A stretch of DNA of 64,000 nt from Lacipirellula limnantheis (GTDB lineage: Bacteria > Planctomycetota > Planctomycetia > Pirellulales > Lacipirellulaceae). The stretch is taken from NCBI RefSeq assembly GCF_007746075.1, contig NZ_CP036339.1:3005786-3069785 (forward strand), in the 5' to 3' direction. The notes beneath the pieces are model-generated. The model saw only the letters and a list, made by a program, of their open reading frames with translations, was not told the DNA's origin and ran no database searches. The stretch's first letter is position 1, and each line of letters begins with the position of its first letter. Shown piece by piece: positions 45,812-56,084 of this stretch. The position numbers and the translations under genes were made by a program.

Positions 45812-48800
45812 CGGATCCGCCGATGGGGAACTCGCGTCGTCCGGCGCGGCCGATTTGGCCTTGGCGGGGTTCGACGATCAGACCTCGCCGATCATCGAAA
45901 CGTTGCTTGTCGAAACGGGCGAAGCGCTCGCCCAAGGTTCGCCGCTCCCGACCGTTGACGATTTGCACCTCTCGACGGAGGAACTCGTCGAGTTCCAGGA
46001 GCTCCAAGACACGCTCGTGCTGCTCGATCAAGCGCGACGCGACGGATGGCTGGGGCGGGCGGCGACGCTGGCCGAGAAGGGCGCCTGGCCCGACGCAGGG
46101 CACGAGGGGAACGCCCCCGACGATGGCCAACGAATCGGTCGCTTTGAGATCGTGCGGGAACTAGGACGAGGGGGACACGGGGTCGTGTTTCTCGCGCGCG
46201 ACCCGCGGCTGCGGCGGCTGGTGGCGCTGAAGGTCGCTCGTCCCGAAAGCTTCGTCTGTGATGATCTCCGTCACCGGTTTCAACGGGAAGCGGAGGCGGC
46301 GGGCAGTTTGCACCATCCAAACCTCGTGGAAGTGTTTGAAGCGGGCGAAGATGGGCCAATTTGTTTTATCGTCTCCGCCTATTGCAGCGGGCCCACGCTG
46401 CAACATTGGCTGGTCGCCGCCGGCGTGCAGCCGACGTGCCGCGAGGCGGCAGCGCTGACGGCAGCCCTCGCCGACGGCGTCGCTCACGCCCATGCCCACG
46501 GCATCTTCCATCGTGACGTCAAGCCAAGCAACGTGTTGCTGGAGTCAGCGCAGCTCGATCCCGCGCGAAGCCTCCCAGCCGCGTCGCGACCCCTGACGTC
46601 GCTCAGCAGTTACACGCCGAAGCTCGCCGATTTCGGACTCGCCAAATTGCTCGAGGGCGGGGACGACCGCACGCGCACCGGCGCCGTGCTGGGAACGCCG
46701 GCCTACATGGCGCCCGAGCAGGCCGGCGGCCGCGCCGAACTCATCGGGCCGGCGACCGACGTTTATGGACTGGGCGTGTTGCTCTACGAATTACTGGTCG
46801 GCTCGCCGCCATTCCGAGGCGAAAGCGACATCCAAACGGCGCGGCGCGTGTGCGAGGAGACGCCCACCGATCCGCGCCGCCTGCGCAGCGCGATCGACGC
46901 CGATTTGGAAGCGATCTGCCTGCGTTGCCTTGAGAAGGATCCGGCGGCGCGGTATCCGACGGCCGCCGCCCTGGCGGAAGATCTCGCGCGTTATTTGGGC
47001 GGGAAGCCGACGCTGGCTCGTCCCGTGGGACGACTGCAGGCCGCGGCGCGCTGGATCAAACGTCGGCCGTTGCCGACGGCGCTACTGGCCGTGAGTCTGG
47101 CATTGGTCGCGAGTCTCACCATCGGCGGCTGGTGGACGAGTTTGCGCAACGAGCAGGCCCTGCGCCGCGAAGCGGCCCTGCGGTCGGCGGCAGAGACGCA
47201 CAAACGGCACGCGGAGGCGAGTTCCGTCGAGGCGCGTCGGCTCCTGTACGCCAGCGACATGCGCGTCGCCCATCAACTCTACCAGAACGGTAATCTGCGC
47301 GCCGCGCGCCAATTGCTCCTGTCGCACGCGCCGCCGCCAGGCGGAGAGGACCTGCGAGAGTTCGCCTGGCATTTTTTGGATCGCCGTACGCAGCCCGAAA
47401 TGGCCACGCTGCGCGCCCACGCCGGCGGCGTCCGACTGGCGGTCATGAGCGGCGACGGCGCCTATCTGCTCACCGCGGGCCACGACGGCGAAGCGAAGCT
47501 TTGGAATACGGCCGACCGCCAAGTGCTGCTGACCCTGCCGCTAAGCGACGTGCGCGTCGGAGCCTTCTCGCTTGATAACGGGCGATTCGCGGTCGCCGAC
47601 GGCGAGGCCGCGTACGTCTACGCGGTCGCCGATCTGGAGCATCCGCAACGACTGCCGCACGCCGCCGGGGAGCCGACGGCGCTCGCGTTCTCCGCTCCGC
47701 GCGTCTCGCCGCAGGAGGAGCTATTGTGTTTGGGGGGCCGATCGGGGCGCGTCGCGCTCTGGCGTACGAGCGACGGCCGTCCGCTCCTGGAGACCAGCGC
47801 CGGCGACCAGCCGATCACGGGCGTCGCGTTCTTGCCGAACGACGACCTCCTGATCGCCGCGGGGAAGCGGATCACGTTGTCGCCGACCGCCGATCGGGCC
47901 GCCTCGCGGACGTGGCTCGAAGCCGATGCGGATATCGGCTGCATCGCGGCCTCGCGGGGCGCGGGGCAAGTCGCCGTCGGGCTGGCCGATGGTCGCACGC
48001 TACTTCGCGCGAGCGGCGCACCAGCGCCCGACGTCGAGCTTCGCCACCCAGCGGCAATTAGCGCCGTGGCGTTCCATCCCCATGGTCGACTGCTGGCCGT
48101 GGCCAGCGTTGATGGCACGACGAAGGTCTGGGACGGGTCGACGGCGGCCTGCCGCGTCGAGTTCGTCGGGCATGTCGATCGCGTCAGCGCCATCGCCTTC
48201 TGCCACAACGGCGCTCGGCTGATGACCGCCAGCGACGACGGGACTGTGAAGCTCTGTCGTACCGAAGACGAGTATTTTACGGCAGTCGACTGGCCCAACT
48301 TCGCCGTGAACGCGATTGATTTTTCCAGCGACTCTGGGCTCTTGGTGTGGACTGGCTATCCCACTTCCGGCGGCGTCGCAGGCTACACGGGCATCGTCGA
48401 ACTTCCAACTCTCGCGGCAGATTTTCTGAACGGCGCCGCCGGCGTCTTCGCGGACCTCCAGTTCCTCTCGACGCCGCGCCTTTTCTTGGGGGTCAATGCC
48501 GGGGGCGCGCGGGCCGAGATTTCAGTGACGCAGTCGCCCGTCGTCCCGCGCGGCTTCCCACGGCCGGCTGATCAAACCGGCTGGATGCCCAAGCTGACGG
48601 CAACCTCCGATGGGGCGATCTCCGTCTGGGGGTCTTGCTATCCGCTGCATGTGGCCGACGCTCAAAACAACGTCAAGCTTCTGGGAGCGGACGAGACGGC
48701 TGAAGTCATTGAACTGCGGATCAATCCGGCTCACGAGCGCGAGTTGATCGTCGCCAGCGACAAGACGATCGCCGTTTGGGACCTTCAAGCGCGTCGCTGC

Positions 48801-49856
48801 ACGAGCCGCTGGGCGATGCCTGCTCCGACCAAAGGATTCGACTTCATCGATCGCACGACGATTGCCGTCGGCGGAGCCGACGAAGTGCTGCGGATCGTCG
48901 ATGTACGCACCGGGAATTTCGTCGCGGAACTCCCCAGCAACGATGGCGCGATCAACAGCGTGGCCATCCACCCCAACGGGCGAACCGCGGCGCTGGGACA
49001 TGCAAGCGGGCAGATCTCGCTGTGGGACCTCTTGGTGCGGCGGCAGCTGCTGACGCTCTCGGGCCACGGTGGCAAAGTCACCCGCCTGACGTTCTCTCCC
49101 AACGGCCAGTTTCTGGCCAGCGGCAGCGAGCCGGGGCAGGTGTTTATTTGGTCGGCGGGGGCGGCGAGCGGGCGAACGCCGTCAGGCGCCAAGGCGATGA
49201 TCAACGAGGGGTCGACGGAGGCGCTCGTGACGCGGGTGACGCCGGTCGTCCATGCGGCGCACCAGTCGCCGCGGATCCCGTCGAGCGTCCCGTTCGATCT
49301 GGCGAACCTGCGCGAGAAATTTCGCCGCGTCCATGACTATGCCAAGTCGATCGGTTACTCGGCGGCGTTCCCGACCGGCATTGATCGCGAAACGGACGAA
49401 GGCGTTTCCATCGGCGTTGTTGCGCTCAAGCGAGGCGTCTGCCAGTGGCACGAAGCGCTGGGGACGGAGGTCGCCAGCGCCATCAGTGACGCCCCCGGCG
49501 CCGACGGGCCGCTACTGCATCAACGGCGGGCGGCGGCGTGGGGCCAGGGGCGCGGGTACGCGCTGGCCTTCGCCAATTTTCATCAAGCGATGCTGGTTGA
49601 TCGGCTGATCTACGGAGTCGCCCAGTTCGACGCCTCCGCGTTCACCGCTGACCGCATCAAGGTCAGCCCCTCCAGCGACCCTCGAACGCTCAGCGAGCGG
49701 CTGCGCGTCGTCAATCGCGCAGCCCTCGAGCGAGGATTTCCAGGGGCGCTACCGACCTTTGACGATGACGAGTCGGCGGGAACCATCGGCGCAGCGTTTT
49801 TTCTGCCGGCTGCCGCCGAATCGCTGAGCGTTCCCGCGCATTTGCTGAAGAACTGA
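45795..49856 (+). CDS. Membrane Ser/Thr kinase with WD40 propellers and a triplicated C-terminal module
   Basis: 1,353 residues. GTG at 45795 has GGGAG upstream and overlaps the sigma factor gene. The kinase domain (~114-400) is complete: RFEIVRELGRGGHGVVFLAR, Lys in LVALKVARPE, IFHRDVKPSNVLL near 238, LADFGLAKL and YMAPEQAGG. A single membrane helix (LPTALLAVSLALVASLTIGG) near 430 is followed by a coiled stretch and WD40 repeats from ~535 to ~1125 (FHPHGRLLAVASVDGTTKVW; LTFSPNGQFLASGSEPGQVF). The last ~190 residues contain three related units centred on YAKSIGYSAAFPTGIDRE, WGQGRGYALAFANFHQAML and ALERGFPGALPTFDDDE. Presumably the propellers and these units sense a signal and the kinase acts on the sigma factor. 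Confidence 0.93.
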   Translation: MTNFRNGSADGELASSGAADLALAGFDDQTSPIIETLLVETGEALAQGSPLPTVDDLHLSTEELVEFQELQDTLVLLDQARRDGWLGRAATLAEKGAWPDAGHEGNAPDDGQRIGRFEIVRELGRGGHGVVFLARDPRLRRLVALKVARPESFVCDDLRHRFQREAEAAGSLHHPNLVEVFEAGEDGPICFIVSAYCSGPTLQHWLVAAGVQPTCREAAALTAALADGVAHAHAHGIFHRDVKPSNVLLESAQLDPARSLPAASRPLTSLSSYTPKLADFGLAKLLEGGDDRTRTGAVLGTPAYMAPEQAGGRAELIGPATDVYGLGVLLYELLVGSPPFRGESDIQTARRVCEETPTDPRRLRSAIDADLEAICLRCLEKDPAARYPTAAALAEDLARYLGGKPTLARPVGRLQAAARWIKRRPLPTALLAVSLALVASLTIGGWWTSLRNEQALRREAALRSAAETHKRHAEASSVEARRLLYASDMRVAHQLYQNGNLRAARQLLLSHAPPPGGEDLREFAWHFLDRRTQPEMATLRAHAGGVRLAVMSGDGAYLLTAGHDGEAKLWNTADRQVLLTLPLSDVRVGAFSLDNGRFAVADGEAAYVYAVADLEHPQRLPHAAGEPTALAFSAPRVSPQEELLCLGGRSGRVALWRTSDGRPLLETSAGDQPITGVAFLPNDDLLIAAGKRITLSPTADRAASRTWLEADADIGCIAASRGAGQVAVGLADGRTLLRASGAPAPDVELRHPAAISAVAFHPHGRLLAVASVDGTTKVWDGSTAACRVEFVGHVDRVSAIAFCHNGARLMTASDDGTVKLCRTEDEYFTAVDWPNFAVNAIDFSSDSGLLVWTGYPTSGGVAGYTGIVELPTLAADFLNGAAGVFADLQFLSTPRLFLGVNAGGARAEISVTQSPVVPRGFPRPADQTGWMPKLTATSDGAISVWGSCYPLHVADAQNNVKLLGADETAEVIELRINPAHERELIVASDKTIAVWDLQARRCTSRWAMPAPTKGFDFIDRTTIAVGGADEVLRIVDVRTGNFVAELPSNDGAINSVAIHPNGRTAALGHASGQISLWDLLVRRQLLTLSGHGGKVTRLTFSPNGQFLASGSEPGQVFIWSAGAASGRTPSGAKAMINEGSTEALVTRVTPVVHAAHQSPRIPSSVPFDLANLREKFRRVHDYAKSIGYSAAFPTGIDRETDEGVSIGVVALKRGVCQWHEALGTEVASAISDAPGADGPLLHQRRAAAWGQGRGYALAFANFHQAMLVDRLIYGVAQFDASAFTADRIKVSPSSDPRTLSERLRVVNRAALERGFPGALPTFDDDESAGTIGAAFFLPAAAESLSVPAHLLKN

Positions 49857-50373
49857 CTTGCTGCTCGCCAACAATCGCGGCTTCAGCGTCGCTCGTCGGT
49901 TCACGGACCGCAGTGCAGCCGGCAAACGAGGCGCCTGAGTCTACGATTCTATTGCTGCCTTACGTCGTCGACGCTGCGGTGGCGGACCCGATCATTGGTC
50001 GTTTCGCTTGGCGCCGCTTCTTTCGCTCACCTGGTTTGAAATGGCGATGATGGCCTCCTGGCCATGAATCGCGGCGAACAGGGCAGAGCTACCTCAAGTT
50101 AGTCACCCTCGTTGGCTGAGGTCGCCATGACGGCGGAGGCCCCTCCAGATCGCAAAAAAACGAGTTAAAGAGCGAAAACAGACGGCAAAAACCGCCACTC
50201 GCAGCGACCGGCTGGAGAGGTTGCTACAATAGTCGCGCCGTTGAGCTCGGTTCGCCTTCGTCCCCAGCGATTTGAGGACCTGCGGGTGAAACGATCGCAA
50301 GGGCGAATGTGCTCACCGATCGTCGGATGCATGTGTGAAAGTCTGGGTTGCTCGTTCCTCGCAGGATTGACCC
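49857..50373. other. Intergenic stretch before large PEP-CTERM gene
   Basis: No supported gene. It includes an A-rich run (GCAAAAAAACGAGTTAAAGA, near 50153) that probably belongs to the promoter of the gene at 50374. Confidence 0.4.
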
Positions 50374-53300
50374 ATGTGCAAAGCAGTTCAGCTTGGCCTC
50401 GTCGCGGCCATGTTCGCGTGTTTCAGCGTCGGTCCCCGGGCGGCGCTGGCGCAGATCAGCGGCCCCTGGCCGCCGCAGTTCGGTGCCTACTTTTGGCAGG
50501 GAAACAATCGTGGCGACGGGGATGGAAATACGGGGGTCTGGAACAACTGGGACGGCCGGTGGCAGATCGATTCTCCCCCGCCTCCCGTGGTGATTACCAC
50601 GCTTGCCGCTCAGGACGGCGACACGCTGATCCTCGATGATACGTTCGTGAACGACGAGGATCGTCACAGCGTCAGTTTCGGCGGCCACGCCCTGCCGTCG
50701 AGCAGCATGCAAGTGCATCTCAACGCCGCCTATTCCGGCGGCTCGCTCGCGTTCAACTCCTTGCTGTTCCAAAACAGCAGCAATGTTCACGGACCTCTGG
50801 CGCCGTACCCCATCGACGTGTCGGGGACGACGATCGACGTCGATTCGCTCCAGGTCACGGCCCTCAGTGATGCGATTACCTTCGCCGGGGCGACAATTGA
50901 CGGCAACAGCGTCTCGTTCAGCGGGACCGAGTCCGCGGGATTTCCGCTGCCGGTCGGCCAACGCGTGATGATCAAGGTCAACGGCGGATCGGTCGACGCC
51001 GACTACTTCAAAATGACAGGCAACTTCGTCGCCGAGGCCGACGGCGCCGCGCTGAGCGCGCTGGTGGCGCAGATTGGCTTTGCCGACACGCCAGGCGCGG
51101 CCGCGCCGGAGCTGCACCTGAAGGGACAAGCGGAGTTCACCGTCGGCAACGACCTCGTCGTGGGCTTTTCAGGTCACGGGCAAATTGACATGGCGGAAGG
51201 TTCGCAATTACATGGCGAGAACATGAACGCCCTGGTCGGTCTCGACGGCGTGGGCTTCGTCCATGCGTCGGGCGAGTCGACGATCGATCTCCACCATCTC
51301 GAAATCGGCGTCCGGGCGGCGGGGTTCGTGTTTCTTGACACCGGCGCCGCGATGACGACCGACGGAGCGAAACTGGGTCTGGTGGTCGGGTTCGACGGAA
51401 CCGCGAACCTGGAAAATGGCGGCATCTGGACGACCGACGACCTGACCCTCGGCCTCAGCGGCAACGGGTACGTCGACGTGCGCAGCAACAGCACGCTGAC
51501 GATCAACGGCGCGGGCGTTCTGGGACAGGACCCGCTGGGCCGCGGCGTGGTGAACATGTACGGCGCCGACTCGCACTTGGTCTTGGGCGAGCAGGGGACG
51601 CTCGAGATTGGCCATCTGGGCAAGGGCGAGCTGAATCTGTACCAGGGCGCCACGTTCACGTCGGCCGGCGACGTGACGCTCGGCAAGCTGGCCGATAGCA
51701 CGGGAATCGTTCGCGCCGAGGGCGACGGCTCCGCGTGGACCGTCGACGGCGACCTAGTGCTCGGCGAAGACGGCAACGGCCGTCTGGAGCTGAAAGAGGG
51801 CGGCGCCGCGACGATCGCGGGCAAACTCACGATCGGTCTCAACGCAGGGAGCGATGGACTGCTCCTGCTCGATGGCGAAGACGTCAGCATCTCAACCAGC
51901 GATAACCTCGTCCTCTCCGGCGAAGGGCATGGAGTAATCGAGCTGCGGAATGGCGCCACGCTAAACCTGAAGGAAGTCCTCATTGGCCAGACGCAAACGC
52001 CGGGCGTCCAGGGCGAACTGACTGTCGACGGCCCGGGGTCGCAGCTCACGTCAACCGGCGAGTTCGTCGTCGGCGATGCGTCGAAGGGCGTCTTCAACGT
52101 CACCACAGCGGGGACGGTCACGACCAACGGCGCCGCGACGCTGGGGCGCGAGGGGGGCAGCGAATCCCAGGTCAGCGTCTCCTCCGAAGAGGGCCGCGCG
52201 AAGTGGACCGTCAACGGCGACCTGACGGCCGGCGCGAAGGGAATCTCGTACGTCCTGATTGAGAACGACGGCGAGATTAGGGTCAATGGGAAGCTGGCAC
52301 TCGGCGTCGACGAGGGGTCCGAGGGCGTCTTCGAACTCGACGGCCAGCAGGCGTCGCTGACGACCGACGGCTTGGCGATCGGGGCCCGTGGGACCGGCAT
52401 CTTCAATATTCGCCACGGAGCCAAGGTCGTTGCCGGAACGACCGTTATCAGTTCAGTCCACAGCGCGACGGGCGTTTCGCCGCGCGGCGAGATGAACATC
52501 CGCGACGAGGGCTCCGAATTCCGAGCGCTTGGCGCACTGACCGTCGGCGCCGAACAGGGGCGCAAGGGCGTCCTCCGAGTCGGGCCCAAGGGGACGGCGA
52601 TCGCCGACGCCGGCGTCACCATCGCTCGCGATCCCGGCAGCATCGGGGAAGTCGAGATCAACGCCGATCCCGAGACGAGCGAGTCACGCGCCAAGTGGAC
52701 CGTCGGCGGCAATCTGACCGTTGGCGACGGCGGCGAGGGGAGCTTGTTTGTCGTCAACGGCGGCCGCGTCGCCGCTGCCAGTGCGACGACCGTCGACTTG
52801 GCCAAGAAGGCCGGATCGCAAAGCGTCGTGCAGATCGACGGCGAAGCCGCCATGGCTCAAACGACGTTCACCCATGGCGGAAATTTACGCGTCGGCGTGC
52901 AGGGGGCGGCGAACCTGTACGTCCGCACCAATGCACTGCTGCAAACGGCGGGCGACGCCACGATTGCTGAGCAGCCGGGCTCCGATGGCGATGTACGAAT
53001 CCTCGGGACCGACGCCGAGTGGAAAGTCGCCGGCGATCTTAAAATCGGCAAGGGCGATTCGCCGTCTCTCACCGTGCTAGATCACGGCAAGGTCACCGTC
53101 GCTAAGGAGTTTGTGGCCGACTTGCAAACTGGAAAAACGGCGACCATCGACCTGTCCGACGGGGCAACTGTGCAGACGGGCGCTGTGGACATTCGCGGGA
53201 ACGTCAACGTCACGCTCGCTAATCCCAACACGAAATGGACCGCCGAACGATGGGACATGCGCGGCGGAGAGCCTTCGTCGCTGCGCATCATGGACGGCGC

Positions 53301-54612
53301 TCAATTGTTTATCGAAAGTTCGGACGAAATCACCGACGTGAGCTTCCAAGAAGGGACGACAGTCACGATCTCAGGAAGCGAGGCCCATCAATCTCTGCTG
53401 CAAATTGGCTTCTCGAAGGGCAGCGTGGGGGGAACGGTGAACGTCGAAGCAGGAAGCAATTTCGATTCGGAGGGGGGGCTGCTATTTGATCCTACGAGCG
53501 AACTTCATGTGCACGGTCCCAACACGCGCTTCGTCGCCAACTTGCTTACGATTCAAAACATCGCCACCATCGAAGACGTCGATTTTTTCGGGACAGCTTC
53601 GGGAGTCAAGATCAGCGGCGGCTCCGCCACGCTGAAAAATGTGACGGAGGTCGGTCCCGGGATCGAAGTGAATGGCGGTTACCAACGCCCTCAAGGCAGG
53701 CTGATGATCGACGGCGTCACAACCACGGGCCCCGTCATTGCCGGCGGAATATCGGATCAGGGCTCTATTTCGGTCGCTCCAGGCGCCCGATGGACGGTTG
53801 GCAATCAGGGGCCGGGCACCGGTTTGGTGAAACTTGGCGGCGTGGACCCGATCTTAGGTAGCGCCGGCACAGGTATTTTGGATTTAGGCCAGGGTAGCCT
53901 GACCCGCGTGCTCGGGGACTTCGTTAACAGTAAAGGGAGCAAGCTCACGGGCAAAGGCAAGATCATCGCCAACAACTTCACTAACGCTGGCAAGATCGCT
54001 CCAGGAAATTCCCCGGGTTCGATGATCATTGAAAGCAATTTTGTTCAGACCTCCGACGGCATCCTTGAACTCGAAATCGGCGGAATGTCGCCCGGCGTGC
54101 AGCACGACGTCATCGACATTACGGGCGCCGCTGACGTCGGCGGCCAGGTGCTGGTGAAGTTCATCAATGGATTCGCCCCGCACGCGGGCGATCAATTCAC
54201 GCTGATCGACGCCGACGCGCTGCAGCTCGCGTCGACCGTCTCGTTCCGCAACCTGCGATCCGACTGGCAGTACAGCACGGCCCTCGTCGACAATCAGTGG
54301 AGGGTGACCTCGCTGACCGACGGCGTCTACGTGGAGCCCGGCGACTTCAACGAGGATGGCGTCGTCAACACAGCCGACTTGACGGTCTGGAAGACGGGCT
54401 TCGGCATTTCAGCCGGCGCCACGCATCTGCAAGGAGACGCCGACGGCGATGGAGCGGTCGACGGGACGGATCTGCTCATCTGGCAACGTCAGCTTCCTAG
54501 CGGTGCGCCGACCGCCGCAGTTCCCGAACCCCCGGCTATTTGGCTGGCCGTGGGAGCAACCGTCTCCGTGTTGACGTCCCTATTCAGTCGTCGCCGAACG
54601 ATCCGAGGCTAA
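50374..54612 (+). CDS. Very large PEP-CTERM protein with repetitive passenger and paired dockerin-like loops
   Basis: 1,412 residues from ATG at 50374, with AGGA eight bases upstream. Signal peptide ends at AALAQ. The start (YFWQGNNRGDGDGNTGVWNN) contains Asp/Gly-rich loops. Roughly 1,150 residues of beta-solenoid repeats follow, with phrases such as GDGSAWTVDGDLVLGEDGNG, LTVGAEQGRKGVLRVGPKGT and WTVGGNLTVGDGGEGSLFVV. Each unit is 18-25 residues long. A calcium-type pair (GDFNEDGVVNTADLTVWKTG, then GDADGDGAVDGTDLLIWQRQ) resembles a dockerin. The end is VPEPPAIWLAVGATVSVLTS followed by Arg. The long minus-strand frames over this gene (51174-52853, 50224-51129) are shadows. Confidence 0.92.
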   Translation: MCKAVQLGLVAAMFACFSVGPRAALAQISGPWPPQFGAYFWQGNNRGDGDGNTGVWNNWDGRWQIDSPPPPVVITTLAAQDGDTLILDDTFVNDEDRHSVSFGGHALPSSSMQVHLNAAYSGGSLAFNSLLFQNSSNVHGPLAPYPIDVSGTTIDVDSLQVTALSDAITFAGATIDGNSVSFSGTESAGFPLPVGQRVMIKVNGGSVDADYFKMTGNFVAEADGAALSALVAQIGFADTPGAAAPELHLKGQAEFTVGNDLVVGFSGHGQIDMAEGSQLHGENMNALVGLDGVGFVHASGESTIDLHHLEIGVRAAGFVFLDTGAAMTTDGAKLGLVVGFDGTANLENGGIWTTDDLTLGLSGNGYVDVRSNSTLTINGAGVLGQDPLGRGVVNMYGADSHLVLGEQGTLEIGHLGKGELNLYQGATFTSAGDVTLGKLADSTGIVRAEGDGSAWTVDGDLVLGEDGNGRLELKEGGAATIAGKLTIGLNAGSDGLLLLDGEDVSISTSDNLVLSGEGHGVIELRNGATLNLKEVLIGQTQTPGVQGELTVDGPGSQLTSTGEFVVGDASKGVFNVTTAGTVTTNGAATLGREGGSESQVSVSSEEGRAKWTVNGDLTAGAKGISYVLIENDGEIRVNGKLALGVDEGSEGVFELDGQQASLTTDGLAIGARGTGIFNIRHGAKVVAGTTVISSVHSATGVSPRGEMNIRDEGSEFRALGALTVGAEQGRKGVLRVGPKGTAIADAGVTIARDPGSIGEVEINADPETSESRAKWTVGGNLTVGDGGEGSLFVVNGGRVAAASATTVDLAKKAGSQSVVQIDGEAAMAQTTFTHGGNLRVGVQGAANLYVRTNALLQTAGDATIAEQPGSDGDVRILGTDAEWKVAGDLKIGKGDSPSLTVLDHGKVTVAKEFVADLQTGKTATIDLSDGATVQTGAVDIRGNVNVTLANPNTKWTAERWDMRGGEPSSLRIMDGAQLFIESSDEITDVSFQEGTTVTISGSEAHQSLLQIGFSKGSVGGTVNVEAGSNFDSEGGLLFDPTSELHVHGPNTRFVANLLTIQNIATIEDVDFFGTASGVKISGGSATLKNVTEVGPGIEVNGGYQRPQGRLMIDGVTTTGPVIAGGISDQGSISVAPGARWTVGNQGPGTGLVKLGGVDPILGSAGTGILDLGQGSLTRVLGDFVNSKGSKLTGKGKIIANNFTNAGKIAPGNSPGSMIIESNFVQTSDGILELEIGGMSPGVQHDVIDITGAADVGGQVLVKFINGFAPHAGDQFTLIDADALQLASTVSFRNLRSDWQYSTALVDNQWRVTSLTDGVYVEPGDFNEDGVVNTADLTVWKTGFGISAGATHLQGDADGDGAVDGTDLLIWQRQLPSGAPTAAVPEPPAIWLAVGATVSVLTSLFSRRRTIRG

Positions 54613-54796
54613 TTTAGTCGCCCAGGGAGCTTGCGCGGACGCTCGTTCCCGCGGCGGGTTCGACTGAACGGAAAAGTCACTAGAACGCGGCCCGATGTTC
54701 ACTCCCGCCCTTCGAAGCGCGTCACGGACGATGCTGCGCGGTCTTCTCCCGGCGGCACTTGCGGTACGAGCAAGTCGCTGACCTGCGGTCTGATGA

Positions 54797-55855
54797 CTAG
54801 CGGCGCACGAGGTCGACAGTCATCGAGGTGTTGTTAGCCACGGGGAGGACAGGGGCGAACGGATGGTGCCGCGCCAATTTGGCGCCGCCCCACGGGAAGA
54901 ACTCGAAGCCGAGATAGGCGTCGACCGCGCCGGTGTCGACCGGCGTCATAAAGTTTGATTCGCCGAACATCGCCACGTAGTTGCCGAGCGGCACGAACAA
55001 GTCGGAACCGAAAACGAGGCATTCGTCCTGCGGCGGGTAGTCGCCGAGGACGTTCGCTTCGCTGTGGCCTTCGGCGACGCCGACCCAGCAGCGGATCGCG
55101 GCTTGGTTCTTCCAGGTATGGCGAGCATAGACGCTGCCCTGGGTGATGGGACGGAGCAGGACCGTGGCGGCGCCATAATGGCCGGCGTCGTTGTTGTCGC
55201 GGATGGCGGCCTGGACGCCGAACTCGTTAGCAACACTCGTCTGCCAACCAAGCCGGCCGCGATACTGGCCCAGCGTGAAGTTGTCGTAGTACTCCTGGTA
55301 GAGAAAGTCGTAGCCGAGCCCCCAGACGAGGCCGGCGTCGGTCCGCTGGAAAAGGCCGACGGTGGTGAAGCTCTGCGTGCGCGACGAATTGTCGATCAGT
55401 CGGTCGTTCACCTGCACCGCGTTGGCGGTGGCGTTGATGGCGGTCCCCATCTGCAGTCCGAGCCCCGCGTCTTCGAGGATCGGCATGCCCCAGTTGATGT
55501 GCGAGCGTCCGCCGAAGTGGGCGTTGACGCCGAAATCTTGCGGCTGCTTCGAACCGTCGTAACCGAAAAAAATGCTCAGCGTGTCACGCCAGTTCCATTC
55601 ATCAGGGGCGTAGATCTCGTGCGACGCGAGTTCGACGCCGTCGGCAACGGGGAGGTCGCGATAGGCGTCAACGACGAAATCTTCGGTGGTCGTCGGAATT
55701 GGCTGAGCATAGCGCCCGGCGTCGGTCATCAGATCGTCGGCAGCCACAAACGGCGCCGCTGCCGCGAGCAATGCCATCGAGATGGATAGAGCCTGCCCCC
55801 AACGAGCGCCTTGTTCAGCCCGGCGAGCGCAGCAGCTTGCTGGTGAGCATTTCAT
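54797..55855 (-). CDS. Outer-membrane/surface protein, resembles Pirellulales DUF6666
   Basis: 352 residues from ATG at 55855, with GGAG seven bases upstream. Signal peptide (SISMALLAAAAPFVAADD). The mature protein is beta-rich and starts with WNWRDTLSIFFGYDGSKQPQ and FGVNAHFGGRSHINWGMPI. Alternating aromatic strands such as GLVWGLGYDFLYQEYYDNFT and QYRGRLGWQTSVANEFGVQA suggest an outer-membrane-type barrel. The family name is from memory. No operon partner; the neighbouring HD-GYP gene ends 230 bases away on the same strand. Confidence 0.75.
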   Translation of the reverse strand: MKCSPASCCARRAEQGARWGQALSISMALLAAAAPFVAADDLMTDAGRYAQPIPTTTEDFVVDAYRDLPVADGVELASHEIYAPDEWNWRDTLSIFFGYDGSKQPQDFGVNAHFGGRSHINWGMPILEDAGLGLQMGTAINATANAVQVNDRLIDNSSRTQSFTTVGLFQRTDAGLVWGLGYDFLYQEYYDNFTLGQYRGRLGWQTSVANEFGVQAAIRDNNDAGHYGAATVLLRPITQGSVYARHTWKNQAAIRCWVGVAEGHSEANVLGDYPPQDECLVFGSDLFVPLGNYVAMFGESNFMTPVDTGAVDAYLGFEFFPWGGAKLARHHPFAPVLPVANNTSMTVDLVRR

Positions 55856-56084
55856 GGCGACTCTCCGAGGTCGATTTCGTCGGCTGCCAATCGCGGCGAT
55901 CCGCCGCTATCGCCGCTAGCAGGCGGTACGCTCCAGCATTAGAGTGCTGTCTCAGGAAGATCGATTCGATTGCTGCTCGCCTTGATCAATGGGCCGAATG
56001 CGCCCCGTTGCGGAAGTACGGCAAAGTTTGTCGCGCCTCGCGACCAACAAAAGAGCTAGCATTCGAAGATAGACGCCAAACAAG

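Noticed and set aside
48522-49067. Minus-strand frame of 181 residues in the kinase gene
   Set aside because: Shadow of WD40 repeats.
50224-51129. 301-residue minus-strand frame
   Set aside because: Antisense to the start of the large PEP-CTERM gene, no motif.
51174-52853. 559-residue minus-strand frame rich in Pro and Ser
   Set aside because: Shadow of the beta-solenoid repeats of the gene at 50374.
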